A stretch of 64,000 bases of DNA from Rhodobacterales bacterium (GCA_026400355.1 JAPLPE010000035.1:1-64000), one strand, 5' to 3'. Counted from the stretch's first letter, positions 1-8,932 are shown. Notes: generated from the letters alone by a model not told the origin. Translations and numbers: made by a program.

Positions 1-2
1 CC

Positions 3-140
3 TCGGACCAGCGCAAGTCCCACCTCCCGGAATGGACCCACATGTACAATTGGCATCGCCCGCACGGCAGTCTAAACTCAGGACCGCCAATCAGCCGACC
101 TGCTCAGACCCAGGACAACCTGTCGAGGTTCCTCAGCTAG
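3..140 (+). mobile_element. IS481-type transposase, C-terminal fragment cut by the window edge
   Basis: Reading from base 3 gives 45 codons ending in TAG at 138-140. The peptide contains YNWHRPHGSLNSGPPISR, the usual end of the rve integrase domain in IS481-family transposases. The rest of the element lies left of the window. The stop codon is only 13 bases from the stop of the convergent dehydrogenase gene, and I see no recognisable terminal inverted repeat ending in ACA before that gene. It may therefore be a truncated remnant, or the insertion sequence end may lie inside the dehydrogenase 3' end. Confidence 0.8.
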
Positions 141-153
141 AGGCGACCGGTCG

Positions 154-1110
154 TCAAACCGCCTGCGGCAGAGGTTTGCCCTCGGCCCAGGCCATGATGT
201 TGTTCAACGCCATCTGCCCCATCGCTTCCCGCACTTCCAAAGCGGCAGTGCCGAGGTGGGGCAGCAGCACGACATTCTCCATCACCCGCAGCGTCCGGGG
301 CACAAAGGGCTCCGCTTCATAGACATCAAGACCTGCGCCCTTGATCGTCCCGGCCTGGAGGGCGGCAATGAGCGCAGGCTCGTCCACGACATCGCCCCGG
401 GATATATTGACGAAGATTCCGGACGGTTTCATGGCCGCAAGAGCCTTGGCATTGATCAGATGACGATTGGCCCCACCACCCGGCACGGTGACGACAACGA
501 TATCAACCGTGCCCATCAGCTCTTCCAGCGTTTCGATCTGCAGCGCAGGCACCTTCGTCGCCTTGGCCGAACGGTTGTAGAAATAGACCGGCATGCCAAA
601 GCCATAGTGGCAGCGGTGCGCCACGGCCTGCCCGATCCGGCCCATGCCGACGATCCCGACCTTCTTGCCGGTCACATGCGTGCCCAGCATCGCCTTCGGC
701 CCCCAGCCCTTCCACTGGCCAGCACGAACAATGCGTTCGCCTTCACCCGCCCGGCGGCAAGTGGCAAGGATCAGCGTCATCCCGATATCGGCCGTCGCAT
801 CCGTCACCGTGTCCGGCGTGTTGGAAACCGCCACGCCCGCAGCCTTGGCCGCCACAGCGTCAATGTGGTTAAAGCCGACGCCAAAATTGGCCAGCACGCC
901 GCAGCGGATCGCACCCTTCGCCTTTTCAAAGGCCGCCGCGTTGAAGGTATCCCCAAGCGTCGGCAGAATGGCGTCATAGGATCTGAGCGCTTCGGCAGCC
1001 TCATCTTCGGTCAGGCCAATGGCGCTTTCACGCAGGGTGACATCGAAATGCCTGCGGGCAAAGTCGATGTTGGCTTGCGGGACAAGACGGGTGATCAGAA
1101 GTGTGTTCAA
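154..1110 (-). CDS. D-2-hydroxyacid dehydrogenase (glyoxylate/hydroxypyruvate reductase type)
   Basis: NAD(P)-dependent cytosolic dehydrogenase that reduces 2-oxoacids such as glyoxylate or hydroxypyruvate to D-2-hydroxyacids. The 318-residue product has the family length. The Rossmann motif GMGRIG lies at 155-160, the substrate-binding Arg at 238 (NISRGDVVDE), the catalytic Glu at 267 (DVYEAEP) and the His at 285 (LLPHLGTAA). The start is TTG at 1110-1108, overlapping the TGA of the upstream csaA-like gene, so the two are probably co-translated. It is the last gene of a minus-strand run with csaA and proC. The exact substrate is not decided by sequence. The reading frame appears intact although a transposase fragment lies 13 bases beyond its stop. 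Confidence 0.9.
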   Translation of the reverse strand: MNTLLITRLVPQANIDFARRHFDVTLRESAIGLTEDEAAEALRSYDAILPTLGDTFNAAAFEKAKGAIRCGVLANFGVGFNHIDAVAAKAAGVAVSNTPDTVTDATADIGMTLILATCRRAGEGERIVRAGQWKGWGPKAMLGTHVTGKKVGIVGMGRIGQAVAHRCHYGFGMPVYFYNRSAKATKVPALQIETLEELMGTVDIVVVTVPGGGANRHLINAKALAAMKPSGIFVNISRGDVVDEPALIAALQAGTIKGAGLDVYEAEPFVPRTLRVMENVVLLPHLGTAALEVREAMGQMALNNIMAWAEGKPLPQAV

Positions 1111-1445
1111 TGCAGTCGCCCTCCGACAGGCACGTCCCGTTCGGGACCGATCAGTATGATATCGCCGTTTTCATCCGGCAGGCCCAGCACAAGTACCTCG
1201 GACACGAACTTGCCGATCTGGCGCGGGGGAAAGTTGACGACAGCCAGAACCTGACGGCCAATCAGGGTCTCGGGCTCATAATGTCGGGTGATCTGCGCCG
1301 AAGACCGCTTTTCCCCCAGCGCACCGCCGAAATCGACCCAAAGCTTGATCGCGGGCTTGCGCGCCTCGGGATAGGGTTCTGCGCGGGTGATGCGGCCGAC
1401 GCGGACATCGACCTTGAGAAAGTCGTCAAACGTGATCTCAGCCAC
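1107..1445 (-). CDS. csaA: tRNA-binding protein, CsaA family
   Basis: Small homodimeric EMAP-II-like OB-fold protein that binds tRNA and has been described as an export-related chaperone in Bacillus. The 112 residues match the family length almost exactly. The N-terminus begins MAEITFDDFLKVDVRVGRI and the middle has the family signature around SSAQITRHY and VVNFPPRQIGKF. It overlaps proC upstream by 8 bases and the dehydrogenase downstream by 4, which indicates one operon. Family assignment is secure; the physiological role in this organism is inference. Confidence 0.9.
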   Translation of the reverse strand: MAEITFDDFLKVDVRVGRITRAEPYPEARKPAIKLWVDFGGALGEKRSSAQITRHYEPETLIGRQVLAVVNFPPRQIGKFVSEVLVLGLPDENGDIILIGPERDVPVGGRLH

Positions 1446-2253
1446 GGCCCAGCTCCCTTGAACGGTCAGCGGCGGCGGTTACGGCACGGTTCAGCAGTGC
1501 AGGAAATCCTGTGCCTCCGTCCATAAGGATGACAAGTGCCGCCTGCGTCGTACCATTGGGCGAGGTCACGTTCCGGCGCAGTTGCGCTGGGTCTTCATCC
1601 GCTTCCTCGGCCAGTATGCCTGCGCCAGCCACGGTCGCTTTGGCCAACTTCATCGCCAGATTGGCAGAGAGGCCCTGCGCCGCACCAGCGGCGGCAAGCG
1701 TCTCGATCAGGTGGAACACATAAGCGGGACCAGAACCCGAAACGGCCGTCACGGCATCCATTTGGCTTTCGGTGTCAAGCCGCACCGTCTGCCCCACGGC
1801 CTGTAGCAAAGCCTCGGCCTGATCGATCTGGGCAGCCGTGGCGTTCGCATTCCCGATCAGGGCCGTGATACCCCGCCCGATAGCCGCCGGCGTATTTGGC
1901 ATGGCGCGGACGACAGGGGTCTTTTCGCCCAGAACGGCTTCATAAGTGGCCATTGAGGTTCCTGCCGCGACCGAGAGGAAAAGCGTCGAACCATTCCCCA
2001 GCGCCACCATTGTGGGCAAAGCCGCGCCCATCATCTGCGGCTTGACCGCGATCAGGACGATGGCCGGAGCCGGAGGCAGAGTCGCGTTCACATGAACACC
2101 CTGCGCAATCACCCAAGCCGAGGGCATCGGGTCGATCACCCAAACCGCTGAGGCCGGCAAACCATGCCGGAGCCAGCCGGCCAGCATGGCCGAACCCATC
2201 TTTCCGCAGCCCAAAAGGACAAGGCCCCGGCTTGCGATATCGTCAAAATTCAT
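1438..2253 (-). CDS. proC: pyrroline-5-carboxylate reductase
   Basis: Catalyses the last step of proline biosynthesis, NAD(P)H-dependent reduction of 1-pyrroline-5-carboxylate. The 271-residue product has an N-terminal Rossmann segment GLVLLGCGKMGSAMLAG and the family C-terminal signature around AVSGSGPAYVFHLIETL and NVTSPNGTTQAAL. ATG at 2253 is preferred over TTG one codon upstream because an AAGGGG ribosome-binding site lies just before it. It overlaps csaA by 8 bases. The ybjN-like gene lies 110 bases upstream on the same strand. Confidence 0.94.
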   Translation of the reverse strand: MNFDDIASRGLVLLGCGKMGSAMLAGWLRHGLPASAVWVIDPMPSAWVIAQGVHVNATLPPAPAIVLIAVKPQMMGAALPTMVALGNGSTLFLSVAAGTSMATYEAVLGEKTPVVRAMPNTPAAIGRGITALIGNANATAAQIDQAEALLQAVGQTVRLDTESQMDAVTAVSGSGPAYVFHLIETLAAAGAAQGLSANLAMKLAKATVAGAGILAEEADEDPAQLRRNVTSPNGTTQAALVILMDGGTGFPALLNRAVTAAADRSRELGRG

Positions 2254-2363
2254 CAAGCGCCCCTTCTTGTCCGGGCGACGTTACGGCGGGGCGACGGGGG
2301 GTTCAAGGCAAGGCGATGGTTTCGTCCGCCCCGCCGGGGCGGGAGGGACGAACACCGTATCGG

Positions 2364-2867
2364 TCACGCCCGGCCGTAGGCCTCGGCAATCGCAACCTGG
2401 AGGCTGTCGGCGGGGCTGCGGTCGCCCCAGGTGACTAGCTGGAAGGCCGGATAGAACCGCTCGCAGTTCATGACAGCCGTGCGGATCATCGTATCGATCT
2501 GCTCGGGCCCGGCTACCTGTTCGCCCGTCAAGACAAGACCGTAACGGTAGACCATCAGATTCTGTTCACCCCACCAGGTGAAACACCCGGCCCAGCACAG
2601 ATCATTCACCCGATTCAGCAGATCGTAGACAGCCGGCAGACGGCCCTCGGGCGGCTCCATCTCATAGGTGCAGATCAGCCGCAGGGTTTCGTCAAAGGCC
2701 GACCAGGCCAGAGTAATCGAATAGGTGCGCCACTGACCTTCGACCGCCATGGCGATCTGGTCTTCGGCAATCCGGTCGAACTCCCACTCATGGTGTTCGG
2801 CGATGTGCTCGACCAGGTCGATCGGATGGATATCGTCAGACTCGATGTACTGCTCGGACAGTGCCAT
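2364..2867 (-). CDS. YbjN domain-containing protein
   Basis: A 167-residue protein with the YbjN fold (PF10722), related in shape to type III secretion chaperones; no enzymatic function is established. The conserved stretch runs from LVEHIAEHHEWEFDRI to LLNRVNDLCWAGCFTWW, followed by an Asn-Leu-Met-Val-Tyr-Arg segment typical of the family. It precedes proC on the same strand with a 110-base gap, an arrangement I associate with related Rhodobacteraceae. The product is acidic and has no signal peptide, so it is probably cytosolic. Assignment is by family resemblance only. Confidence 0.8.
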   Translation of the reverse strand: MALSEQYIESDDIHPIDLVEHIAEHHEWEFDRIAEDQIAMAVEGQWRTYSITLAWSAFDETLRLICTYEMEPPEGRLPAVYDLLNRVNDLCWAGCFTWWGEQNLMVYRYGLVLTGEQVAGPEQIDTMIRTAVMNCERFYPAFQLVTWGDRSPADSLQVAIAEAYGRA

Positions 2868-3175
2868 TTGCGGCCTCGTTTGTTGTAGCGCCGGGGTCGT
2901 GGTAAGCCCCCAAGCGCTAGGTGCCTGCTCTAGGACAGGTGGTGCAAATCACCGATCCCTACCATTGATGGTGGAGGGCAAAGGGACTGTCTGTAAAGCA
3001 GAAATATGGGGATAAGCCGGTTTTCTTGGGCGGAAGCTGACGAAATGGGCGCAAGGCCGCCGCCATGTAAATGGCTTGTGACGTTGTCTCTGCCATTGTG
3101 TGACAGGGGATGCGGTTGCGCATCCCGGCCGCGCGGGGCAATCTCGGGCAGAACGCCGTGTCCGGAGGAACTGCC
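2868..3175. other. Divergent intergenic region, no gene seen
   Basis: These 308 bases separate the minus-strand ybjN-like gene from the plus-strand M42 peptidase gene and should hold both promoters. I see no credible coding frame or RNA gene. The only clear structure is a short hairpin near its right end, listed separately. A plus-strand in-frame extension of the peptidase to 3110 exists but has no ribosome-binding site. Confidence 0.6.
3107..3126 (+). other. Hairpin in probable leader of the M42 peptidase gene
   Basis: GGGATGCG at 3107-3114 pairs perfectly with CGCATCCC at 3119-3126 around a GTTG loop. It lies about 50 bases before the chosen start codon and has no T-tract. It may be a leader structure or a chance inverted repeat. 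Confidence 0.4.
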
Positions 3176-4213
3176 ATGAATATCGATCTGCTGAAACGAC
3201 TTTGCGAAACGCCCGGCGTGCCGGGATATGAGGGCAGGGTCAGGTCGTTGATCGAACACGAGATCGAGGGGCTGTTCGACGAGGTGCGGAACGACCCGAT
3301 GGGATCGCTCCTTTGCCGCAGGAATGCCAAGGCAAAAGCCAAGAACCCGCTGCGCATAATGCTTCTTTGCCACATGGACGAGATCGGCTTCCTCGTCAGC
3401 CACATAAGCGACAAGGGCTACCTCTATCTGCAGCCCGTCGGCGGGTTTGACCCGCGCAACCTCTTTTCCCGCCGGGTCACGGTCTGCACGGCGACCGGAG
3501 ACATCAAGGGCGTGATGAACCCGGGCGGCAAGCCGATCCACATCTCCTCGCCCGAGGACCGCAAGAAGGTGCCTGAGGTCGGCGAATTCTTTATCGACGT
3601 GGGTCTTGGCGCGAAGACGTCCGAGGTCGTTCACGTGGGCGATATGGTCGTCATGGACGAACCCTTTCTTGAAATGGGAAACAAGGTCGTCTCCAAAGCG
3701 CTCGACAACCGGATCGCCTGCTGGCTGGGTATCGAGGCTGTACGGGCGCTGGGCAAAGCCGGGCGCGGGGCCGAGATTCATGTGGCCTTCACATGTCAGG
3801 AGGAAGTCGGCCTGCGCGGCGCGCGGACCGCGTCCTACGCGATCAAGCCCGATATCGGCATCGGCATTGACGTGACCCTGGCCTGCGACACGCCGGGCGT
3901 ACCCGAACAGGACCGCACAACCGAACAGGGCAAAGGCTTCGGCCTCCACATCAGGGACGGGTCATTTATCGCTGATGCGGGGCTGGTGGCCGATCTGGAC
4001 GCGCTGGCGCGGAAGAAGAACATCCCCTTCCAGCGGACCATGCTCATGGCAGGCGGGCAGGATGGCGCGGCCGCACAGCAGGCGGCAGCAGGCGCCCGCG
4101 TGGTCGGAATCGTCGTGGGGACGCGGTACATCCACACAGTCACCGAGATGGTCGACAAGACCGACCTCAAGGCGGCACTCGATATCCTTGTCGCCTATTT
4201 GTCCGAATTCTGA
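3176..4213 (+). CDS. M42 family metallopeptidase
   Basis: Dinuclear-metal aminopeptidase of the M42 (FrvX/PepA-deblocking, cellulase M) family; acts on peptide N-termini in the cytosol. ATG at 3176 is chosen because GGAGG at 3164-3168 sits 7 bases upstream, giving 345 residues, the usual length. Metal and catalytic signatures visible are LCHMDEIGF (His/Asp), KALDNRIA, TCQEEVGLRGA with the Glu pair, GIDVTLACDTPG and GGQDGAAAQQ near a final GTRYIHT. It stands alone: ybjN is divergent and ubiK convergent. Substrate preference cannot be read from sequence. Confidence 0.92.
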   Translation: MNIDLLKRLCETPGVPGYEGRVRSLIEHEIEGLFDEVRNDPMGSLLCRRNAKAKAKNPLRIMLLCHMDEIGFLVSHISDKGYLYLQPVGGFDPRNLFSRRVTVCTATGDIKGVMNPGGKPIHISSPEDRKKVPEVGEFFIDVGLGAKTSEVVHVGDMVVMDEPFLEMGNKVVSKALDNRIACWLGIEAVRALGKAGRGAEIHVAFTCQEEVGLRGARTASYAIKPDIGIGIDVTLACDTPGVPEQDRTTEQGKGFGLHIRDGSFIADAGLVADLDALARKKNIPFQRTMLMAGGQDGAAAQQAAAGARVVGIVVGTRYIHTVTEMVDKTDLKAALDILVAYLSEF

Positions 4214-4454
4214 CGGCAGGGGGCGGCACAGAGAAAGATCAACGCCGCCCTTCCTTCACGCCAGATCGGGAAGCATTTGCTTCATCGTGGTGATCTTACG
4301 ATCCCCGCGACGCATGCCATTGGTCATCCGGACAGGCCGTTATGGTGTCTTTTAGGGACCGGAGCGGGCGGACCCGAACCAGTCTTTCTGCGCAATATCT
4401 GTCGTTTGGTCTTCGCAAGAAACAGGCTGATGGCATCGCTGAACTTGGCCCCGG

Positions 4455-4700
4455 TCAGCCGACCCTTGTTTCCAGCGCCTTGATCTTGTCCCGCAGGGTG
4501 GCGTTTTCCGCGACAAGGCCGTCGAGCCGTGCTGTGAGCGCCTCAAATTCTTCCCGGGTGACAAGATTGCGGTCCGCCAGCCAGCGGTCCATCATCGACT
4601 TCATCGCATTCGACGCTTCGTCCTTGGCACCCTGGGCCACGCCCATCGCGCTGGTCATGATCTGGGACAGGTCGTCAAGGATCTTGTTCTTGGTCTGCAT
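4455..4700 (-). CDS. ubiK: accessory factor UbiK / BMFP domain protein (YqiC family)
   Basis: An 81-residue coiled-coil protein. In E. coli the family member UbiK (YqiC) binds UbiJ and supports ubiquinone biosynthesis, and the older name is brucella membrane fusogenic protein domain. The N-terminal half has [20 protein letters not shown] and the C-terminal half a heptad-rich coiled coil with [16 protein letters not shown] at 4700 is preferred to 4724 because GGAG lies six bases before it. It is divergent from lgt, with about 90 bases between starts. The 240 bases between the M42 stop and this gene hold no recognisable gene. Confidence 0.85.
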   Translation of the reverse strand: MQTKNKILDDLSQIMTSAMGVAQGAKDEASNAMKSMMDRWLADRNLVTREEFEALTARLDGLVAENATLRDKIKALETRVG

Positions 4701-4792
4701 GGCATTCTCCGAAATGGCTTGCATTCTATATGGGCTGTGGCACCGCCCATCACAAGGTTGACTTCACCCCACCTTTGTCCAAGGAAGACACC

Positions 4793-5689
4793 ATGCAGAC
4801 AGGTATCCCCTTTCCCGACATATCTCCCGAGGTCTTTTCCATCAGCCTCTTTGGCCGGGAATTTGCGCTGCGGTGGTATGCGCTGGCCTTTATCGTGGGC
4901 ATTCTGGCTGGATGGCGGGTGGCGCTGGCCCTCGTCAAGCGCCCCGGCCTGTGGCGCGACAATGTGGCACCGGCCACACCAGCCCAGCTTGAAAACCTGC
5001 TGACCTGGATCATCCTCGGCGTGATCGCCGGCGGGCGGATTGGTTATGTGCTGATCTACAAACCGGCATACTACTTTGACAATCCGTGGGAAATTCCAGT
5101 CTTGTGGCAGGGCGGCATGTCCTTTCACGGTGGTTTCATCGGCGTTGTCCTTGCGGTCTTCTTCTTTGCCCGCAGCAACAGGATTCCTCTCGGTTCGGTT
5201 GCCGACATCGTCGCCATAGCCGCAACGCCTGCGATCTTCCTGGTCCGCATCGCTAATTTCATCAATGCCGAGCTTTGGGGGCGGCCCACGACCCTGCCCT
5301 GGGGCGTGATCTTTCCGGGCGATGCCGCACAGACATGTGAAGGAGTTCTGACCCTTTGCGCCCGCCATCCATCCCAACTGTATGAGGCGGCACTCGAAGG
5401 CCTGCTACTGGGCTCTCTTCTGATCTATCTCGCCCTTCGGCGCGGTGCGCTCAAGTCGCCATGGCTCTTGTCGGGCATCTTCTTTGCCGGCTACGGGATC
5501 AGTCGGTTTCTGGTCGAATTTGTGCGCCAGCCTGACGCGCAGTTCGTGACGCCCGACAATCTGCTGGGACTTGCGCTGCACTTGAACGGCTGGGGCCTGA
5601 CCATGGGGCAGCTTCTTTCACTGCCGATGATTGTGATCGGTATTGCGGTCATCATTGCTGCGCGGCGGACGCGTCCCGGGACGGTATGA
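4793..5689 (+). CDS. lgt: phosphatidylglycerol:prolipoprotein diacylglyceryl transferase
   Basis: Inner-membrane enzyme that transfers diacylglycerol from phosphatidylglycerol to the lipobox Cys of prolipoproteins, the first step of lipoprotein maturation. The 298-residue product has several transmembrane helices. The Lgt signature is visible as [25 protein letters not shown], then [15 protein letters not shown] and [12 protein letters not shown]. Start ATG at 4793 follows AAGGAAG. Its TGA overlaps the ATG of the MidA-like gene (ATGA at 5686), and that gene overlaps pgeF the same way, so lgt heads a tightly coupled operon. Confidence 0.96.
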   Translation: MQTGIPFPDISPEVFSISLFGREFALRWYALAFIVGILAGWRVALALVKRPGLWRDNVAPATPAQLENLLTWIILGVIAGGRIGYVLIYKPAYYFDNPWEIPVLWQGGMSFHGGFIGVVLAVFFFARSNRIPLGSVADIVAIAATPAIFLVRIANFINAELWGRPTTLPWGVIFPGDAAQTCEGVLTLCARHPSQLYEAALEGLLLGSLLIYLALRRGALKSPWLLSGIFFAGYGISRFLVEFVRQPDAQFVTPDNLLGLALHLNGWGLTMGQLLSLPMIVIGIAVIIAARRTRPGTV

Positions 5690-6744
5690 CTGCGCTGGCG
5701 GACCTCCTGACCGCCCGGATCCGGGCAAACGGGCCGGTTACCGTGGCAGACTACATGGCGGAATGCCTCCTGCACCCGCAGCATGGATACTATGCCACGC
5801 GCGACCCCTTTGGCGTGGCGGGCGACTTCACGACAGCCCCCGAGATCAGCCAGATGTTCGGAGAGTTGATCGGCCTCTGTCTCGCGCAAAGCTGGCTCGA
5901 TCAGGGCACCCCGCCCCACATCCTCCTTGCCGAACTGGGGCCGGGCCGGGGGACGTTGATGGCCGACATCCTGCGGGCGACGGCCCGTGTGCCCGGGTTC
6001 CACACTGCGGCCGCGGTGCATCTGGTCGAAGCCTCGGCCACCTTGCGGCAAGTGCAGGCAAGAAACGTCCCGCAGGCCGAATGGCATGACTCCGTCAACG
6101 ACCTGCCCGAAGGCCCCCTCTATCTGATTGCAAACGAATTTTTCGACGCTCTCCCGATCCAGCAGTTCGTTCGTGACGGAGACGGCTGGCGGGAACGCGC
6201 CGTCGGATTGCAAGACGACAGACTCGCCTTTGGCCTTACAACGGCAAGCCCGCTGCGGACGCTTGATCATCGTCTGGCGGATACGCGCGACGGCGATCTT
6301 GTGGAACTCTGCCCCGCCCTGCCCCCCATCATGGGAGAGATCGGGCGCCGCATTGCCAGTCATGGCGGTGCCGCCCTGATAGTGGATTATGGCGATTGGC
6401 GGTCTTTGGGCGATACGCTGCAGGCTGTGGCGGACCATGCCCCGACCGATCCGCTGGTCCATCCGGGCGCCGCTGACCTGACAGCACATGTAGACTTTGC
6501 GGCCATCGCGCAGGCCGCCGCACCGGCGCTGCACACGCGCCTCACCCCGCAGGGCGTTTTCCTCGAACGCCTCGGGATAGTCGGCAGGGCGGGGACCCTT
6601 GCCCGGAATCTCGCCGGTCCTGCTCTGGAAAGCCATCTGGCTGCGCATCGGCGCTTGACCCACCCGGCGGAAATGGGACACCTCTTCAAGGTAATGGGAT
6701 TGTACGCCGCAGGCAGTGCCATTCTGCCAGGACTTGACGCATGA
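5686..6744 (+). CDS. class I SAM-dependent methyltransferase, MidA/NDUFAF7 family
   Basis: Homologue of mitochondrial NDUFAF7/MidA, which methylates an arginine of the NDUFS2 subunit and is needed for complex I assembly. The 352 residues have the characteristic start region [21 protein letters not shown], then [16 protein letters not shown], the SAM-binding [17 protein letters not shown], and [17 protein letters not shown]. It overlaps lgt by 4 bases upstream and pgeF by 4 bases downstream. The order lgt-midA-pgeF is familiar in Rhodobacterales. A role in complex I assembly here is inference from family. Confidence 0.9.
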   Translation: MTALADLLTARIRANGPVTVADYMAECLLHPQHGYYATRDPFGVAGDFTTAPEISQMFGELIGLCLAQSWLDQGTPPHILLAELGPGRGTLMADILRATARVPGFHTAAAVHLVEASATLRQVQARNVPQAEWHDSVNDLPEGPLYLIANEFFDALPIQQFVRDGDGWRERAVGLQDDRLAFGLTTASPLRTLDHRLADTRDGDLVELCPALPPIMGEIGRRIASHGGAALIVDYGDWRSLGDTLQAVADHAPTDPLVHPGAADLTAHVDFAAIAQAAAPALHTRLTPQGVFLERLGIVGRAGTLARNLAGPALESHLAAHRRLTHPAEMGHLFKVMGLYAAGSAILPGLDA

Positions 6745-7496
6745 GCCTCGACATCATCACCGCCCCAGCGCTCCGGCCGGTCCGGCACGGGTTCTTTGGC
6801 CGCCGGGGCGGGGCGTCGTCGGGCGTCTTCTTGGGTCTGAACTGCGGACATGGCAGCACCGATCAATTCGAGGCGGTCACCATCAACCGGGAACGCGTGG
6901 CACAGGCGATGGACGTCGCGCCCGATGCCCTCCTTGGCGTCCATCAGACCCATTCGGCTGATGTCATCACAGTGACGGAACTACTGCAGACCCGACCCAG
7001 GGCCGACGCATTGGTGACGGCGACCCCGGGGCTGGTCCTGTCCGTCCTGACGGCGGACTGTCAGCCTGTCCTGCTGGCTGATGCCGGTGCAGGGGTTATC
7101 GGAGCAGCCCATGCCGGATGGAAAGGCGCCCTGCACGGCGTTCTGGATGCCACGATCGATGCGATGACAACGCTCGGCGCACGGCCTGGCCAGATTGTGG
7201 CCGTCATCGGTCCCACCATCAGTCAGCGCGCATACGAAGTCGGGCCAGAGTTTCACGATAACTTCATGGCCCAAGACGAAGGGTCTGCGCGGTTCTTTGC
7301 GCAGGGCGTGGGCGACAGGATGCTGTTCGATCTGCCCGGCTACGGCCTCTACCGTCTGCGAAAGGCCGGCGTGGGCCACGTGGAATGGACGCGGCACTGC
7401 ACCTATTCCGACCCCGCACGTTTCTTCAGCTACCGCCGGTCTGTGCATGCGCGCGAGGCCGATTATGGCAGATTGATAGCAACCATTCGCCTGTGA
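6741..7496 (+). CDS. pgeF: peptidoglycan editing factor PgeF (YfiH, polyphenol-oxidase fold)
   Basis: Family of YfiH proteins; the E. coli protein removes L-Ser-containing muropeptide precursors and related proteins show purine nucleoside or laccase-like activity. The 251 residues carry the zinc site His71 (HQTHSADV), Cys107 (LTADCQPVL) and His124 (GAAHAGWKGA), and the later GPTISQRAYEVG. Its ATG overlaps the MidA stop by 4 bases and it ends the lgt operon. No clear terminator follows in the next 90 bases. Confidence 0.92.
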   Translation: MSLDIITAPALRPVRHGFFGRRGGASSGVFLGLNCGHGSTDQFEAVTINRERVAQAMDVAPDALLGVHQTHSADVITVTELLQTRPRADALVTATPGLVLSVLTADCQPVLLADAGAGVIGAAHAGWKGALHGVLDATIDAMTTLGARPGQIVAVIGPTISQRAYEVGPEFHDNFMAQDEGSARFFAQGVGDRMLFDLPGYGLYRLRKAGVGHVEWTRHCTYSDPARFFSYRRSVHAREADYGRLIATIRL

Positions 7497-7581
7497 CACG
7501 GCGATGCCTTATTTCGCCTTGATCTCGGCCAAAGTAACCTTTGCTTTGCCATTAACCGGTCCGATTTAGGCCCTGATCGAC

Positions 7582-7622
7582 TGTCAGATTCTCCTCAACA
7601 GTCCTGATCGAGGGGACTGACA
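7582..7622 (+). other. Imperfect stem in the leader of the small ORF at 7640
   Basis: TGTCAG at 7582-7587 pairs with CTGACA at 7617-7622, and inside it CCTC at 7593-7596 pairs with GAGG at 7610-7613. A CCTGATCGA repeat occurs at about 7572 and 7603. The structure ends shortly before the AGGAG at 7627-7631. It could be a regulatory leader hairpin; folding energy was not computed. Confidence 0.4.
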
Positions 7623-7639
7623 AACTAGGAGACAGGCAA

Positions 7640-7789
7640 ATGAAGATCGCAACCCGCATGATCAAGAACATGACCAAGGAAGCCACCGTTTGCAAAACCA
7701 AGATGCCCTGGGAACGCGGCCTGCGCCGTGAAGCCCTGATCGCCCGCCGCGATGCTGCTCCCGCGCCGCAACTCAAGCGCACCGCCTGA
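7640..7789 (+). CDS. small conserved-looking basic protein (49 aa)
   Basis: An open frame of 49 codons with ATG at 7640 and TGA at 7787. A strong AGGAGA ribosome-binding site ends 8 bases upstream. The product begins MKIATRMIKNMTKE and contains MPWERGLRREALIARRDA, a Pro-Trp-Glu-Arg-Gly motif followed by Arg-rich helix, which I recall from short hypothetical proteins of Rhodobacteraceae but cannot verify. Codons use G/C in third position as in neighbouring genes. No membrane segment or signal peptide. Function unknown. It lies between pgeF and the Hint-domain gene. Confidence 0.6.
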   Translation: MKIATRMIKNMTKEATVCKTKMPWERGLRREALIARRDAAPAPQLKRTA

Positions 7790-8098
7790 TTTACCAGTCC
7801 GAAAGGATCTTACGACCACAAGCGCCGCTCCGTGCCAGATGGTCCGGGCGGCGTTTATGTGTCTGGCGGGTGCGATCGCGGACATGCGCCCTGAAGCCTT
7901 ATCGAATCGGAATATGGCAGAATCGTTCGACTCTGGTGAACAATGATCAGGTCCCAACTGGATTGATCCGGTGGCCATCCCAGATCGTCATTTGCGTTGA
8001 CGGACGCGCCCGAAAGCCAAGACAATCAGCCAACAGCAACTTTGCACGCTGTTGTCGGTGGGGGCCGGCAGTTGTGTGACCAACCGCAAGGTTAGTAC
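7790..8098. other. Intergenic region before the Hint-domain gene
   Basis: These 309 bases contain no convincing gene. At the left, CGCCGC at 7823-7828 pairs with GCGGCG at 7848-7853, followed by TTT, which could terminate the small-ORF transcript. The right part should carry the promoter of the Hint-domain gene; AAGG sits about 7 bases before its ATG. Confidence 0.45.
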
Positions 8099-8926
8099 AT
8101 GACGACGAACGCTAGACTCCCCGCTGGTCTTGCGGTGGAAGAATTGACGCAACCGGCCCGCATGGACCGCTTCCCAAGGCCCGAACATGCACCCTCCGGG
8201 TCTACCCGGACCGATGGGCGATCCCAGCGCACGATGCCACTCATGCGCAAAGTCGAGGTCGCATGTCTGGGTTCGAACGGCAATGTGACCGACGCCGCGC
8301 GTCTTGTCCCTGCCGTTCCGGTGTTCGAGGATGCCTTTTCCGCTTTTGCCCGCGGGACTCTCCTGCAAACCGATCGCGGGCTTGTCGCGATCGAGGATCT
8401 GTGGCCCGGCGATCAGGTGCGCTCAGTCGGCAACGGGTTCCAGACGCTTCTGTGGCGCGGATCAACCATGATTGTCCCACATGCGCAGGGACAGGATGCC
8501 ACGATGGGCCGCCTGACCCGGATCGCGGCCGATGCACTGGGCATAGCACGGCCGATGCATGATCTCGTGCTGGGGCCGCGTGCGCGTATGGCGCATCGCG
8601 CCCCAGGGATCAGGGCGATGACGGGCAAGGAAATCGCGCTGATCCCTGCGCGCGACTTCATCGACGGAAACAACGTGATCGAACTGACGCCTCCCGCCGC
8701 GGTGCCGGTGTTCCACCTCGCCTTTGCAGGCCACGAATGCATCATCGCAAATGGGGTCGAGATGGAAAGCTACCATCCCGGCCCGGCCCATGCGATGGGC
8801 CTGCGGCACGATCTGCTCGATCTCTTCCTCTCCTGCTTTCCCCATTTGAATAGTGTCGAGGACTTCGGCCTTCCCGTCTTGCCGCGACTGCGGTTGACCG
8901 ATCTGGACCTGTTCAACGTCGCCTGA
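8099..8926 (+). CDS. Hint-domain protein lacking the nucleophilic Cys
   Basis: A 275-residue protein with a Hedgehog/intein (Hint_2-type) fold. The block begins AFARGTLLQTDRGLVAIEDL at 82-101 with LWPGDQV following, where classical Hint domains have Cys-Phe-x-x-Gly-Thr; here Ala82 replaces the Cys nucleophile. Later segments LVLGPRARMAH, NVIELTPP, VFHLAFAGHECIIANGVEMESYHPG keep the Hint C-terminal pattern with a His-Glu-Cys. The first 50 residues are low in structure, so an internal start near Met46 or Met49 is possible. Self-splicing or cleavage by the usual thioester chemistry is not expected. No signal peptide. Role unknown. Confidence 0.75.
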   Translation: MTTNARLPAGLAVEELTQPARMDRFPRPEHAPSGSTRTDGRSQRTMPLMRKVEVACLGSNGNVTDAARLVPAVPVFEDAFSAFARGTLLQTDRGLVAIEDLWPGDQVRSVGNGFQTLLWRGSTMIVPHAQGQDATMGRLTRIAADALGIARPMHDLVLGPRARMAHRAPGIRAMTGKEIALIPARDFIDGNNVIELTPPAAVPVFHLAFAGHECIIANGVEMESYHPGPAHAMGLRHDLLDLFLSCFPHLNSVEDFGLPVLPRLRLTDLDLFNVA

Positions 8927-8932
8927 GTTCAC

